Source: Mycobacterium sp. DL (GTDB taxonomy: Bacteria > Actinomycetota > Actinomycetes > Mycobacteriales > Mycobacteriaceae). From it: 64,000 bases of DNA. The notes under the pieces were generated by a model. The model was not told the origin of the DNA and made no database searches. It worked only from the letters and a program-made list of their open reading frames with translations. The position numbers and the translations under genes were made by a program. The DNA lies in the NCBI RefSeq assembly GCF_039729195.1, contig NZ_CP155796.1:3100001-3164000 (forward strand). The letters are read 5' to 3'. Shown piece after piece: positions 1-8,786 of this stretch. Every line of letters starts with the position of its first letter. The stretch's first letter is position 1.

Positions 1-180
1 CACGGCGAGTTCTACTTCGCAGTGGGCGCCGGAATCGAGATCTACACCAGCAAGATCTTCAACGGACAGCTGATGATCGAATACCACTCACACGGCCCCG
101 AACCCGAGAAGTCAGTCGCCGCAATCGAAGCCCAGTTGCGCAGCATCGCCGACAACCATGCCGCCGCCGGTGTCGGTTAG
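1..180 (+). CDS. C-terminal fragment of an unidentified protein
   Basis: Frame 1 is open from the first base of the window to a TAG at 178-180 and gives 59 residues, so the gene begins outside the window. The tail starts [11 protein letters not shown], contains [19 protein letters not shown] and ends in a small helix-like segment rich in Ala, Glu and Ile. Base composition and codon use match the host. I do not recognise the family. It converges on the methyltransferase gene, with only 4 bases between the two stops and no terminator hairpin between them. It is probably real because it is open, codon-typical and ends neatly before the next gene. Confidence 0.55.
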   Translation, partial: HGEFYFAVGAGIEIYTSKIFNGQLMIEYHSHGPEPEKSVAAIEAQLRSIADNHAAAGVG

Positions 181-184
181 GCGC

Positions 185-1084
185 TCAGCGGGGTCCGAAC
201 GCGAAACGGTGGTACTGCAGCGCCCTGTTCAGCGGTGGGATCAGACGCACCGCGCGCTTCGCCGCCTGCAGCCCCTTGGGCGCCCTGCTGTACGTGCTGG
301 CACTGAAAAATGTTGCGGCAGCCAGCAATCGGATGTCAGGAAGCTTGGCGAGGATCTCCTGGGGGCTGTTCACAGCCCAGTACAGAGTCGAACCCGATGT
401 GCGGACCAGGGATTGGGACTTCTGCGACTTGATCGCCAGCCAGTTGAAAAAGTCGATCTGCAGCTCTCCGGCGCCGAACCGATCGATGAACTTCCGCAGC
501 AGTGCGATGCCCTCGTCTTCGGTCAGATACATGCTGATGCCCTCGGCGATCAGCAACGTCGGCCGGTCGGCGGGGATCTGATCGAGCCAGTTCGGCTCGG
601 TCGCGGGCGTGGCGATGAGCTGGTAGTTGGGCCGGGTCGGATAGATCTGCTCCCGCAGCGCGATCACTTGCGGGAAATCGACGTCATACCACCGCACGTC
701 GGCGCCGGGATCAATCCGGAACACCCGGCAGTCCAGCCCGCATCCCAGGTGCACGACGGTGCACTCCTTGTTCGCCGCGAGGAACTCGCGCACCCAGATG
801 TCGTACTGGGCGGTGCGTACGGTGAACAGCGGCGCCCACTTCGGCGTGATCTCGAGCTCGCGCCAATCGAAGTCGAGCTTGGCGATCGCTTCCTTGGCGA
901 ACCGGTCGCCGAGGATGGGTCGGTCGAAGTCGGCGTCGAGAGCCTTCAGGTAGAGGGTCGACAGCATCGTCTTCGCCGGACCGCTGAGATTGACGGAAAC
1001 TTTGTTGGCCACGTATGTGAGGCTAAGGGCAAAGGTCTCGGCTCGGCACGCCGGGGCAGAGTTCATCTCAGATTCGACGTTCAT
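185..1084 (-). CDS. LCM-family class I SAM-dependent methyltransferase
   Basis: About 299 residues, the usual size for the leucine carboxyl methyltransferase (LCM)-type family that is strongly expanded in mycobacteria. The SAM-binding glycine motif reads HLGCGLDCRVFRID. It is followed by the acidic WYDVDFPQV segment and by LLIAEGISMYL, both typical of the family. Members methylate small molecules or polyketide/lipid products, and the substrate here cannot be read from sequence. The start is ambiguous: an 18-bp tandem duplication (1061-1096) has copied the start codon, so ATG at 1084 and at 1066 lie in the same sequence context, 6 codons apart. It is divergent from the flavodoxin gene, and the repeat lies in the shared upstream region. 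Confidence 0.8.
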   Translation of the reverse strand: MNVESEMNSAPACRAETFALSLTYVANKVSVNLSGPAKTMLSTLYLKALDADFDRPILGDRFAKEAIAKLDFDWRELEITPKWAPLFTVRTAQYDIWVREFLAANKECTVVHLGCGLDCRVFRIDPGADVRWYDVDFPQVIALREQIYPTRPNYQLIATPATEPNWLDQIPADRPTLLIAEGISMYLTEDEGIALLRKFIDRFGAGELQIDFFNWLAIKSQKSQSLVRTSGSTLYWAVNSPQEILAKLPDIRLLAAATFFSASTYSRAPKGLQAAKRAVRLIPPLNRALQYHRFAFGPR

Positions 1085-1096
1085 CTCAGATTCGAC
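1061..1096. repeat. Perfect 18-bp tandem duplication spanning a start codon
   Basis: The 18-mer GTTCATCTCAGATTCGAC occurs twice in direct succession, at 1061-1078 and 1079-1096. Each copy contains CAT, so on the minus strand the methyltransferase has two ATG codons 18 bp apart, and translation from the outer one adds NVESEM. The repeat also lies 20 bp upstream of the plus-strand flavodoxin start. It may change start-codon choice or promoter spacing. Confidence 0.9.
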
Positions 1097-1116
1097 AGGG
1101 AAGAGGAGTTCGCACC

Positions 1117-1797
1117 ATGACGGAAGCCCCCGACGACAGGCCTCCGCGGGTTCTGCTGCTGTACTACAGCTACACAGGGCAGTCGCAGAAGGTCCTCGAG
1201 GCTGCCGGGGAGGTATTCGAAGAGCGCGGGTACGACGTGACGACCGCGCCGATCGAATTCACCGATCCGCGGTACGCCGAACGGTTCTCCCGCTTCCCGA
1301 TGCGCAAGGTGTGGCCCGAGTTCCTCGGAATGCTGCCGGCCCAGACGTTCCAGCGCACCGGCGACATCCGGACCCCCGATGCGGTACGCACCGGCGACTA
1401 CGACCTGATCTGCATCGGATCACCCACGTGGTGGAGCACGGTGTCGATGCCGCTGCGATCGTTCCTCAAGTCCCACGAGGCGCGGAACGTGCTGGACGGC
1501 AAGCGCTTCGCGGTGTTCGTGGTCTGCCGCCGCAAGTGGCGCGGCAACCTCTCCGGAGTACGCAAGCTCGCCGAGAAGAAGGGCGGGCGGTACGTCGACG
1601 GCATCCACTTCACCTATCCCGGTAGTGAGCTGGCATCGATGCTGTCGCTGACCAGCTATCTGGGATCGGGGGAGTACAAGGAACGCTCCCTGGGCGTCAA
1701 ACTGCCGCCCACCAACATCAGCGCCGAACAACTCGAGGAATCCCGGCGGTTCGCCGCTCGCGTCGCGGACAAGGTGTTCGGCAAGCGGGGCCGCTAG
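1117..1797 (+). CDS. Flavodoxin-fold protein (possible NAD(P)H:quinone-type oxidoreductase)
   Basis: A 226-residue cytosolic protein. The N-terminal strand and P-loop, VLLLYYSYTGQSQKV (about residues 11-25), are the FMN-phosphate loop of flavodoxin-like proteins. DLICIGSPTWWSTVSMPLRSFL (near 90-111) is the second FMN-contacting loop. Length and motifs suggest a flavodoxin-like or NAD(P)H-dependent oxidoreductase-like redox protein. The ATG at 1117 has a GAGGAG ribosome binding site 9 bp upstream. The next gene starts 2 bases after the stop and the nitroreductase follows that, so the three form a compact operon with a redox theme. Electron donor and acceptor are unknown. Confidence 0.75.
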   Translation: MTEAPDDRPPRVLLLYYSYTGQSQKVLEAAGEVFEERGYDVTTAPIEFTDPRYAERFSRFPMRKVWPEFLGMLPAQTFQRTGDIRTPDAVRTGDYDLICIGSPTWWSTVSMPLRSFLKSHEARNVLDGKRFAVFVVCRRKWRGNLSGVRKLAEKKGGRYVDGIHFTYPGSELASMLSLTSYLGSGEYKERSLGVKLPPTNISAEQLEESRRFAARVADKVFGKRGR

Positions 1798-1799
1798 CC

Positions 1800-2309
1800 G
1801 TGCCGCGATCGTTTGACGTGACCATCGAGACGTCGGCGCCCGTTGCCCATGTGTTCTCCGCCTTCGGCCAGCGGGACTATTGGCTGGCCAGGCTCGCCGC
1901 GTACGGCGGCGACTCGATGACCCTAAACGCACTGGAATCCGGATCCGACGGCACCGTCGTCGTGCGCACCACCCAGGACATCCGTCAGGACATGCTGCCC
2001 GGCGGGATCGCCAGGATGCTCCCGGGTGACACGAAGATCATGCGGACCGAATCGTGGCGGCCTGCCGACGGCGGCGGCGAGGTGCACGGCGAGTTCACCA
2101 TCTCCGCCCACGGAGTGCCGAGTTCCGGTGCGGGCACCATGATCCTCGAACCCATCGGGGCCGGCTCATCGCTTCGGGTACGCGGAACTCTGGAGGTCCG
2201 GATCCCGTTGGTCGGCGGGCGGATCGAGCGCTTCGTTGCGGACCTGATAGCCAAGGAGGTGCCGCAGATGCAGCGGTTCACCGCCGATTGGATCTCAGGG
2301 AAGGCCTGA
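1800..2309 (+). CDS. DUF2505-like SRPBCC-fold protein
   Basis: A 169-residue protein starting at GTG 1800, two bases after the flavodoxin stop, so translation is probably coupled. The opening RSFDVTIETSAPVAHVFSAF and the alternating strands ending in FVADLIAKEVPQMQRFTADWI are typical of the actinobacterial DUF2505 family. That family has the START/SRPBCC ligand-binding fold with a long C-terminal helix. Proteins of this fold bind hydrophobic ligands in a deep cavity. No catalytic role is shown for the family that I know of, and there is no signal peptide. As the middle gene of an operon of flavin enzymes it may bind or present a lipid-like substrate, which is inference only. Confidence 0.7.
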   Translation: MPRSFDVTIETSAPVAHVFSAFGQRDYWLARLAAYGGDSMTLNALESGSDGTVVVRTTQDIRQDMLPGGIARMLPGDTKIMRTESWRPADGGGEVHGEFTISAHGVPSSGAGTMILEPIGAGSSLRVRGTLEVRIPLVGGRIERFVADLIAKEVPQMQRFTADWISGKA

Positions 2310-2311
2310 CC

Positions 2312-3022
2312 ATGCCCGAACCCATCCCGACGACCGCGGAAGCCCTTGCGCGGCTGGATATGCCGCTGGTCGAGGCGATGATGACCCAGCGCGCGATTCG
2401 TCGCGTCCTTCCCGACCCGGTCGACGACGAGATCGTGCTCAAATGCCTGGAGTTGGCGCTGCGCGCTCCGACCGGCGCCAACGGGCAGAACTGGGAGTTC
2501 ATCGTCGTCAAAGACCCCCGCGTCAAGAAGAAACTTGCTCGCCGCTACCGGCTGGCCTGGAAGGTCTTCCACCGCACGTCGATCCGGGACATCGCGTCCT
2601 ACGACGAGGAGATGGCCAAGAGCGTGCGCGCCATCCAGTGGCAGGTCGACCACTTCACCGAGATTCCGGTGCTGATCGTGGCGTGCTTGAAACTGACCGC
2701 CAGGGAGGGTCGCGTGCCGTACGCGCCCATGCCACATGCGGCGGCGTCGGCGTTCTTCGGATCGATCTATCCGAGCGTGCAGAATCTGTTGCTGGCAGCG
2801 CGGTCCATGGGCCTGGGTGCCTCGCTGATCACGTTGCCGCTGTGGAACCTGACGTCGGCGAGGCGGGTCCTCAAGCTGCCGACGTCGGTCACCCCGTGCG
2901 CCGTGATACCCCTGGGTTGGCCGCGCGGCCGGTACGGCCCGACGACCCGCAGACCGGTCGACGAAGTGGTGCATCTGGACGGCTATGGCAACCGGGCATG
3001 GTTCGCGACGAGCCGCCGGTGA
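2312..3022 (+). CDS. Nitroreductase-family FMN protein
   Basis: A 236-residue protein of the nitroreductase superfamily. Evidence is the N-terminal MTQRAIRRVLPDPVDDEIV (FMN-phosphate-binding RS/RA-I-R region), LRAPTGANGQNWEFIVV and the glycine-rich AARSMGLGASLITLP segment. These enzymes use FMN and NAD(P)H to reduce nitro groups, quinones or enones, and some mycobacterial members reduce F420-like or aromatic substrates. The true substrate is unknown. I chose ATG 2312, 2 bases after the DUF2505 stop. The reading frame is open further upstream, but that part overlaps the previous gene. Last gene of the 1117-3022 operon. Confidence 0.8.
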   Translation: MPEPIPTTAEALARLDMPLVEAMMTQRAIRRVLPDPVDDEIVLKCLELALRAPTGANGQNWEFIVVKDPRVKKKLARRYRLAWKVFHRTSIRDIASYDEEMAKSVRAIQWQVDHFTEIPVLIVACLKLTAREGRVPYAPMPHAAASAFFGSIYPSVQNLLLAARSMGLGASLITLPLWNLTSARRVLKLPTSVTPCAVIPLGWPRGRYGPTTRRPVDEVVHLDGYGNRAWFATSRR

Positions 3023-3368
3023 CACGGCTATGCCGCTTCCATTTGGCCACGCAAACGGACGGATCGGCGCCGTGGAATCTGTTCGAACGGGTCAGGCGAA
3101 AGCATTCTCGGGGATGCGATCGAACCGGACACCGCGTGCACCGACGCATCCCCGCAGGTGGGCACGCGAGTCCACAGATGATCATTCAACACATCTGTCG
3201 CGACTTCGGGTCGAGGTGATCAGAGCATCCACATTCGTCAGCAACATGGGTCGCAGGACCTTAAGTACTATTCGGGAGGCGGCAGCGAAGCTGACGAGGG
3301 GACGGAACCCGATAGGTGGAGGCAGTAGTGGTAGTTCGAATAGACAATACGGCCAGTAGAATCCCCGC
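3023..3368. other. Gene-free interval at the left edge of the accessory region
   Basis: These 346 bases lie between the nitroreductase stop and the monooxygenase start. Plus-strand ORFs here have no recognisable protein features and atypical composition. I see no tRNA, integrase or obvious attachment repeat. GC content falls from here rightward. The right-hand end holds a probable leaderless promoter. Confidence 0.5.
3335..3362 (+). promoter_or_regulatory. Probable leaderless promoter of the first monooxygenase
   Basis: A TAGAAT hexamer (3357-3362) lies 6 bp before the GTG at 3369, with a weak -35-like TTCGAA at 3335-3340 (16-bp spacer). There is no Shine-Dalgarno sequence. A TANNNT box 6-8 nt before the start codon is the usual arrangement of leaderless mycobacterial mRNAs. 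Confidence 0.5.
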
Positions 3369-4853
3369 GTGAGCAGAGATCGGTTGGACGCCGTAGTTGT
3401 CGGGGCAGGATTTGGCGGGATGGGCGCAGCGATCCAACTCAACCGCCTGGGCTACGACAATATCGCCATCCTCGACCGAGAAGATGGTCTCGGCGGCACC
3501 TGGCATGTAAATCGGTATCCAGGTTTGACCGTCGACGTCCCGTCGACGACCTATTCGTACTGGTTCGAGCCCAATCCCAATTGGTCGCGACTGTACGCAC
3601 CGGGTGCGGAATTGAAGCAGTATGCAGACCACGTCGCCGATAAGTACGACGTGCGCAGGTACATGCGGTTCAACACCACAGTCGAGGGGGCGCGCTGGGA
3701 CGAAGATACCGACACCTGGATCATCTCCCTGGCCCGTGGCGAGACGCTTCATGCGCAGTTCCTCGTGTTGGCCACGGGATATCTCTGCCAACCAAAGGTG
3801 CCGGACATTCCCGGTATCGAATCGTTCGAGGGGCACGTTATCCACGCAGCGAAGTGGGACGAGGATTACTCGATGAAAGGCCGCCGCGCAGCGATCATCG
3901 GTACCGGCTCAACGGGTGTGCAACTGATTCCCGCGCTGGCAGACGACCTGGCTGAACTGACGGTATACCAGCGGACACCCATCTGGGTCATGCCGAAGTT
4001 CGACTTCGGCTTCTCCCCGACAATGCAACGCTTTCTAGCCAGAGTACCTGCAGCACAACGTCTTCTGCGGCTGTCCAGTGACTTGTTCATGGATCTCATG
4101 GTGACCGTGGCGATGTGGAAATTTCGACAGTTCCGGCCCGTGAACACGGCCGCGGCAAAGATCGGTGCGCTGCATCGGTTTCTGTCTGTCCGGGACCGCG
4201 AGTTGCGTTCTAAACTCACCCCCGATTACGACTTCGGGTGCAAGCGGCCCACACTGTCGAACAAGTACTACCCGACGTTCAATAAAGCGCACGTGCATCT
4301 CGAGACGGCCGGTATCGAACGAATCGAGCGGGATTGCATCGTCTCGACAGACGGGACCATACGCACGATTGATACCCTGATCCTGGCCACTGGCTTCGAT
4401 GTGTGGGAGTCCAATCTGCCCGCGATCGAGGTGATCGGCCGGGACGGCCGCAATCTTGGCAAGTGGTGGCGAGAGAACAAATTCCAGGCTTACGAAGGCC
4501 TAACGGTACCTCGGTTCCCCAACATGCTCACTCAAGCCAGTCCGTATGCGTGGGTGGGTATGTCCTGGTTTGACACAGTCGAATATCAAATGCGTCACAT
4601 GCATCGACTCTTCGGTGAATTGCAGAATAGAGGCGGCAGCACCTTCGAAGTGACCGAAGAAGCGAATGCCAGATTCCTGCAGCGGATGCTTGACCTGCTC
4701 GACGACTCAGTCTTCCGACTCGGTAACTGTGCAACATCGCGGTCATACTGGTTCAACAAATCCGGTGAAGCCCCCCTCTTCAGACCGACGTCGATTCGCA
4801 GCGCCGTGAAAGAGCAGGATCGCTTCCCACTCAGTGACTATGCCATCGCCTAG
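3369..4853 (+). CDS. FAD-dependent Baeyer-Villiger-type monooxygenase
   Basis: A 494-residue flavoprotein. The first Rossmann motif, VVGAGFGGMG, is near residue 11. The Baeyer-Villiger fingerprint reads FEGHVIHAAKWDED (pattern FxGxxxHxxxW), and the second dinucleotide motif, IIGTGSTGVQ, is near 178. Such enzymes use FAD, NADPH and O2 to insert oxygen next to a ketone carbonyl, giving an ester or lactone, and some oxidise heteroatoms as EthA does. GTG 3369 is chosen because the Rossmann motif follows at once and a TAGAAT box precedes it. A P450 follows on the same strand after 56 bp. A close paralog lies at 15743-17224. The natural substrate is unknown. Confidence 0.85.
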   Translation: MSRDRLDAVVVGAGFGGMGAAIQLNRLGYDNIAILDREDGLGGTWHVNRYPGLTVDVPSTTYSYWFEPNPNWSRLYAPGAELKQYADHVADKYDVRRYMRFNTTVEGARWDEDTDTWIISLARGETLHAQFLVLATGYLCQPKVPDIPGIESFEGHVIHAAKWDEDYSMKGRRAAIIGTGSTGVQLIPALADDLAELTVYQRTPIWVMPKFDFGFSPTMQRFLARVPAAQRLLRLSSDLFMDLMVTVAMWKFRQFRPVNTAAAKIGALHRFLSVRDRELRSKLTPDYDFGCKRPTLSNKYYPTFNKAHVHLETAGIERIERDCIVSTDGTIRTIDTLILATGFDVWESNLPAIEVIGRDGRNLGKWWRENKFQAYEGLTVPRFPNMLTQASPYAWVGMSWFDTVEYQMRHMHRLFGELQNRGGSTFEVTEEANARFLQRMLDLLDDSVFRLGNCATSRSYWFNKSGEAPLFRPTSIRSAVKEQDRFPLSDYAIA

Positions 4854-4909
4854 GCAGCCCACCACGGCGGCGTGGCAGCAGAATCGAACCACCAGCTGAA
4901 GGGAACTAC

Positions 4910-6280
4910 ATGGCAACCGAGACGACCGAACCGGTTCATCTGCCACCGGGGCCACGCTGGCCGAAGCTCATTCAGGGTGGCGTGGTTTTGGCTCTGCGGT
5001 ATCAGTCAGTCGCGGCGCTTGGGCGCAAGTACGGGTCGTCGTTCACCCTCAGCTTGCCAGCCCTCGGACACGCGGTCGTAGTGAGCGATCCCGTTCTCGT
5101 CAAGGACCTATTCAGCACCAGCCGGGATCTAATCGGGCGCCCCAAGCAGAACTTGGGAAAGGAAGTTCTCGGTGAGGGCTCGATTTTCAATCTCGAAGGC
5201 GACGCACTGCAGGCCCGCCGGAAGATCCTGCTTCCGCCGTTTCACGGCAAGAGTATGCGTACTTACGAGCGCATCACCGAAGAAGAAGTGGCCCGCGAAA
5301 TCGCGACATGGCAGGAGGGGGTCGAGTTCAGCACACTGGAACCGATGACCCGGATCACCCTGAACACGATTCTGCGTGCAATCTTCGGCGCCGAAGGGCC
5401 CGCGCTGGACAAGCTGCGTGTGCTGATCCCCGCGGCGGTCAACTTCGGATCTCGCCTGGCGTTGGCCCCAGCCGTGGTAAAACGTGACTTCGGCCCTTGG
5501 AGCCCGGGTGGCCGCTTCGCCCATTTCAAGCGTGAGGTAGATGATGTCATCTTCACGCTGATGAACGACGCGCGGTCAGATCCGCACTTCGAGGAACGCG
5601 CAGATGTCTTGTCGCTGCTCTTGCAGGCCCGCTACGAGAACGGCGAACCGCTGTCCGATCGGCATATCGCCGACGAGCTGCTGACCGAACTCGTGGCCGG
5701 ACACGAGACGACATCGACTCAGCTGGCGTGGGCCCTCGAACGTATTCGTCGGCACCCGGCGGTGTTGAAACGCTTGGCCGACGAGGTCGATTCCGGCGGG
5801 TCAGATTACATGATGGCCGTGCTCGCTGAGGTGCAACGCACTCGACCAGTGCTGACGGCAGCGCTGCGTAGGACAAGAAAGCGAATCAAGTTGGGGGAGT
5901 GGGTGATTCCAGAGGACACTATCGTTATGGCTAGCACTCAACTCGCGATGGCAGCGGAACAGAGCTTCCCGGACGCGGCGACGTTCAAGCCTGAACGGTT
6001 TGTTGACCAGGCACCCAATCCGTTCGCCTGGATTCCATTCGGCGGGGGGATGATGCGCTGCATCGGAGCATCGTTCGCCACCATGGAGATGGATGTCACC
6101 CTGCGAACAATCTTGCGCGAATTCCGACTCGAACCGACTGATGCTCCCGACGAGCGGATCCACACACGCGGTGTCACTGTCGCCCCTGGCCGCGGCGGCC
6201 GACTGGTTGTACACCGACGTGGCGCCGAGACTGCGGGCGATGCCAGCGCGGCGCCGAGTCATAGGCACACTGCTACCTAG
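4910..6280 (+). CDS. Cytochrome P450, CYP138-like
   Basis: A 456-residue P450 with all landmarks. The oxygen-activating I-helix is AGHETTST, the K-helix ExxR is EVQR and the meander is KPERF. The heme-ligand loop FGGGMMRCIG holds the thiolate cysteine. The proline-rich start LPPGPRWPKLIQG and overall length resemble mycobacterial CYP138/CYP51-adjacent class I enzymes, which take electrons from a ferredoxin. No ferredoxin or reductase gene is adjacent. An AAGGGA ribosome binding site precedes ATG 4910. It is probably co-transcribed with the monooxygenase 56 bp upstream. CYP138 assignment is from remembered resemblance only. Confidence 0.85.
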   Translation: MATETTEPVHLPPGPRWPKLIQGGVVLALRYQSVAALGRKYGSSFTLSLPALGHAVVVSDPVLVKDLFSTSRDLIGRPKQNLGKEVLGEGSIFNLEGDALQARRKILLPPFHGKSMRTYERITEEEVAREIATWQEGVEFSTLEPMTRITLNTILRAIFGAEGPALDKLRVLIPAAVNFGSRLALAPAVVKRDFGPWSPGGRFAHFKREVDDVIFTLMNDARSDPHFEERADVLSLLLQARYENGEPLSDRHIADELLTELVAGHETTSTQLAWALERIRRHPAVLKRLADEVDSGGSDYMMAVLAEVQRTRPVLTAALRRTRKRIKLGEWVIPEDTIVMASTQLAMAAEQSFPDAATFKPERFVDQAPNPFAWIPFGGGMMRCIGASFATMEMDVTLRTILREFRLEPTDAPDERIHTRGVTVAPGRGGRLVVHRRGAETAGDASAAPSHRHTAT

Positions 6281-6377
6281 GTCGCACGCCAGATCCATTT
6301 CTGCTTAGGCGGTTACGGCTTTCCGGGATGTTCATATGCGGCGGGCCGATCAACCGCGACACCGCTGCCGAAAGCGA

Positions 6378-7667
6378 TCAAGAGCCGTTGTCCTGAACGG
6401 AGTCGTCACCGGATTCGCGGTCGGTGTCCAGCGACCCGGTCGAACTCACTGACACGTCACTCGACGCGTCACGTTGCTTTTCTGACCGTCGCGTCAGAGC
6501 TCTGCGGGAGGAATCGTCGGATTCCGAACTTTCGGCGTCGGCATCGCGCTTGTGAAAGGAAGTCACCGACTGCCGACCGACGACCGGTTCGCCGCCCTCC
6601 TCGTCGGACAATCCTGTCATCTCCCTGGTCTGCCCAGCCAGCTCACTGGACTCGACGGAGTTGGCCAGTTCGGCCGGTTTAGTCGGTTCGGCTGATTCAG
6701 TCGGTTCGGCCGGTTCCGCAGGTGCGGCTGGCCCCACGGGTTCAGTCGGCCCGGCGGGTTCAGTCGGTTCTGCCGGCTCCGCGGGTTCAGTCGGCTCCGC
6801 GGGTCCAGTCGGTTCTCCCGGCTCCGCGGGCTCAGTCGGCTCGGCGGGGGGGTTCGGCTCGGCCGGGTCGCTCGGACCGACTGGTTTCGGCAGATAGTCG
6901 CGGTTGTAACCACGTTCGATGATCTCTTTCAAGGGGCCATTGAGCTCATCGGCCAGTTTGCCGAATCCGAGCATCCGCAGTGGACGGAGTAACGGCAGTT
7001 GCTCGGTGGGTACAAACACGTACGTCGTTTTACCTTCTGTCCAAACGATATTCGCGGGGTCGTTGATGTCGACACTTTCATAGTCAGTGTGAATCGAACC
7101 GAAGCCTGCGATTGCGTTCGCCATTGCGAGTAGGTTGAATTCGCCGTTCGGGTAGTCGGAACCGAAGTCGTACTGGCGGGAGATATCGATGACCCGATAC
7201 TGCGTCTCGGGCATCACGTACCCTGACCTCGCGTTCGAACCACCGTAGCGCCTGTCGCCGTTGGCAATGATCACAAAGAGCAACTCGTCCGCGGGGGGTG
7301 CGTCTTCTGCCGCGGCGTACTTGCGCATCCAAGCCGAGATCACCTGGCCGCCTTGGCTGTAACCGTAGACAATCTTTAGGCCAGACGTCTCCTGCAACTT
7401 CTGGTTGAGCGGGTCGGCGCCCGATGGATAGAACACCGAGGGATACCTAACAGCCTCACATGTGTTGGGACTCTGACACACGACGCCTTGCAGGTCGTCG
7501 TGGTTGCTGCCGGGAACGATTCCCAGGGTCAAGACGGTGGCCGGTCCAGGCAAGGCAACCACCTCTGCTGCAGCAGAAGCACCCGGGGTGGCGAGCAAGC
7601 AGAGCGACGCCGCCACGGCGACAGCCCCTGCCTGAGCCCGCGGCTTCGTTCCGCTTCGAGATTTCAT
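6378..7667 (-). CDS. Exported PE-PPE-domain serine hydrolase with Pro/Glu-repeat tail
   Basis: 429 residues. A signal peptide (about 1-33) ends in ATPGASAAA, and a PE-PPE-type alpha/beta-hydrolase domain follows. The nucleophile elbow is GYSQGG (Ser104), the probable acid lies in the RQYDFGSDYPNGEFN segment and the His in IHTDY. There is no PE or PPE N-terminal domain. From about residue 268 the tail is a run of PAEP, TEP and GEP units, then a Ser/Asp/Arg-rich end, probably disordered in the cell wall. Related PE-PPE hydrolases such as Chp1/Chp2 of M. tuberculosis transfer acyl groups onto trehalose lipids, so an esterase or acyltransferase role is plausible. It converges on the P450. Confidence 0.8.
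   Translation of the reverse strand: MKSRSGTKPRAQAGAVAVAASLCLLATPGASAAAEVVALPGPATVLTLGIVPGSNHDDLQGVVCQSPNTCEAVRYPSVFYPSGADPLNQKLQETSGLKIVYGYSQGGQVISAWMRKYAAAEDAPPADELLFVIIANGDRRYGGSNARSGYVMPETQYRVIDISRQYDFGSDYPNGEFNLLAMANAIAGFGSIHTDYESVDINDPANIVWTEGKTTYVFVPTEQLPLLRPLRMLGFGKLADELNGPLKEIIERGYNRDYLPKPVGPSDPAEPNPPAEPTEPAEPGEPTGPAEPTEPAEPAEPTEPAGPTEPVGPAAPAEPAEPTESAEPTKPAELANSVESSELAGQTREMTGLSDEEGGEPVVGRQSVTSFHKRDADAESSESDDSSRRALTRRSEKQRDASSDVSVSSTGSLDTDRESGDDSVQDNGS
6655..6880 (-). repeat. Imperfect in-gene repeat encoding Pro-Ala-Glu-Pro/Thr-Glu-Pro units
   Basis: Short imperfect units built around GGCTCGGCCGGTTCAGTC recur through this stretch and encode P-A-E-P, T-E-P, G-E-P and G-P units in the tail of the hydrolase. 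Unit boundaries shift by 3 bases, so copies are degenerate rather than a clean array. Confidence 0.7.
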
Positions 7668-8786
7668 TTGCTATACCCCCTGGTATGTGACCGTCGGTGG
7701 CCTCGTGGACCGATCCACAGCGTACTCGATTGATCGATCGAAACAGCGGTTTAGAGGGCGGGACTTCGCAGGTAACAGCTTTGTCATTTTTGACGACGGT
7801 GCAGCTTCAGCGAACTACAGACTCAACCTCTGCCGACCGGGCCGCGGCAGTTGCTGCGGTTGCCGCGACAGTTTCACTTTTGCGCAACACAGCCGAATAC
7901 CTCCGGCAGGCATACCGACAGCAGCAAATGCGCAGCGGTGCTGATACCGCAAACATCGACAGCCATCGGCCGAGACTCGCAAGGGCCACTGTGACGGACA
8001 CGATGGCGCGCCAGAGAATGACGAGCGCACCCCCGAATTCACGGGCTGCGATTCGCTGTGGCACGTAGGAAATTTGCGCAGTGCGTTTGAGTTTGGCGTG
8101 GTATCGGTTCTCTCACAGAGACTTCCAACCCTCCCGCAGCACAAGTGCCTGTGCAAGGGAACGGGCTCGTGACCATACATTGTCGCTCGCAGCCGCCTAA
8201 ATCCGAGATGCAGGGACTCTCCGGATTGGTACGACCATCTCCATCACTAGTTGGACCCACCAGATGCGACCACCGGTTGACCGACATCTGACGCCCTCGT
8301 GCTGCAAAATCCCCACTTACGGAAGCAACTAAGACGAATATTCCCTTCAATGTCGTGGCTGATCGCCGCCGTCTCCCAGATCGAGTGCGCTCCACGTCTG
8401 CGCTTTGGTTCTTGAATCTTCGGACCGTCGAGTTTGCCAGGCCGAGTCGGCGCGTGTCGGAAACTGTCAATCGGTTTGTGGCGATGAGTCCTCGCTGCGC
8501 AATATGCGAATACACGTTGTATGTTCAACGCCGGGCTGTATTCTCATCCCCACCAACGAGCTGGCAACTCTGTTAGCTGAGCGCAGTCACAGATCGGGGA
8601 TTCCAGTGTGCGAGTTTGGAGCTCATATCCGCCCTTCGTCGCTACGCAAAAGCTCCTCAGTAGGTCTCAGATCCATGGCGGCCAGCCGGCGACGGCAGCC
8701 GTAAGAGGCGTGATTTTAATGCGTACGGGCGCTAACGGCCCGACGCCCTCCCCGGTAAGCGCATGTGCGACAGCGAAGGAGTCGGA
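7668..8786. other. 1.1-kb gene-poor divergent interval
   Basis: Between two divergent PE-PPE hydrolase genes. ORFs of up to 158 codons exist on both strands, but none has a recognisable domain, a good ribosome binding site or host-like codon use. One minus-strand 85-codon ORF (7807-8064) has a hydrophobic stretch that could be a membrane segment, but I do not support it as a gene. Composition is poorer in GC than the flanks. It probably holds the promoters of both hydrolases, and may be decayed sequence. Confidence 0.5.

Noticed and set aside
8039..8515. 158-codon minus-strand ORF in the gene-poor interval
   Set aside because: No domain, no ribosome binding site, unusual codon use.
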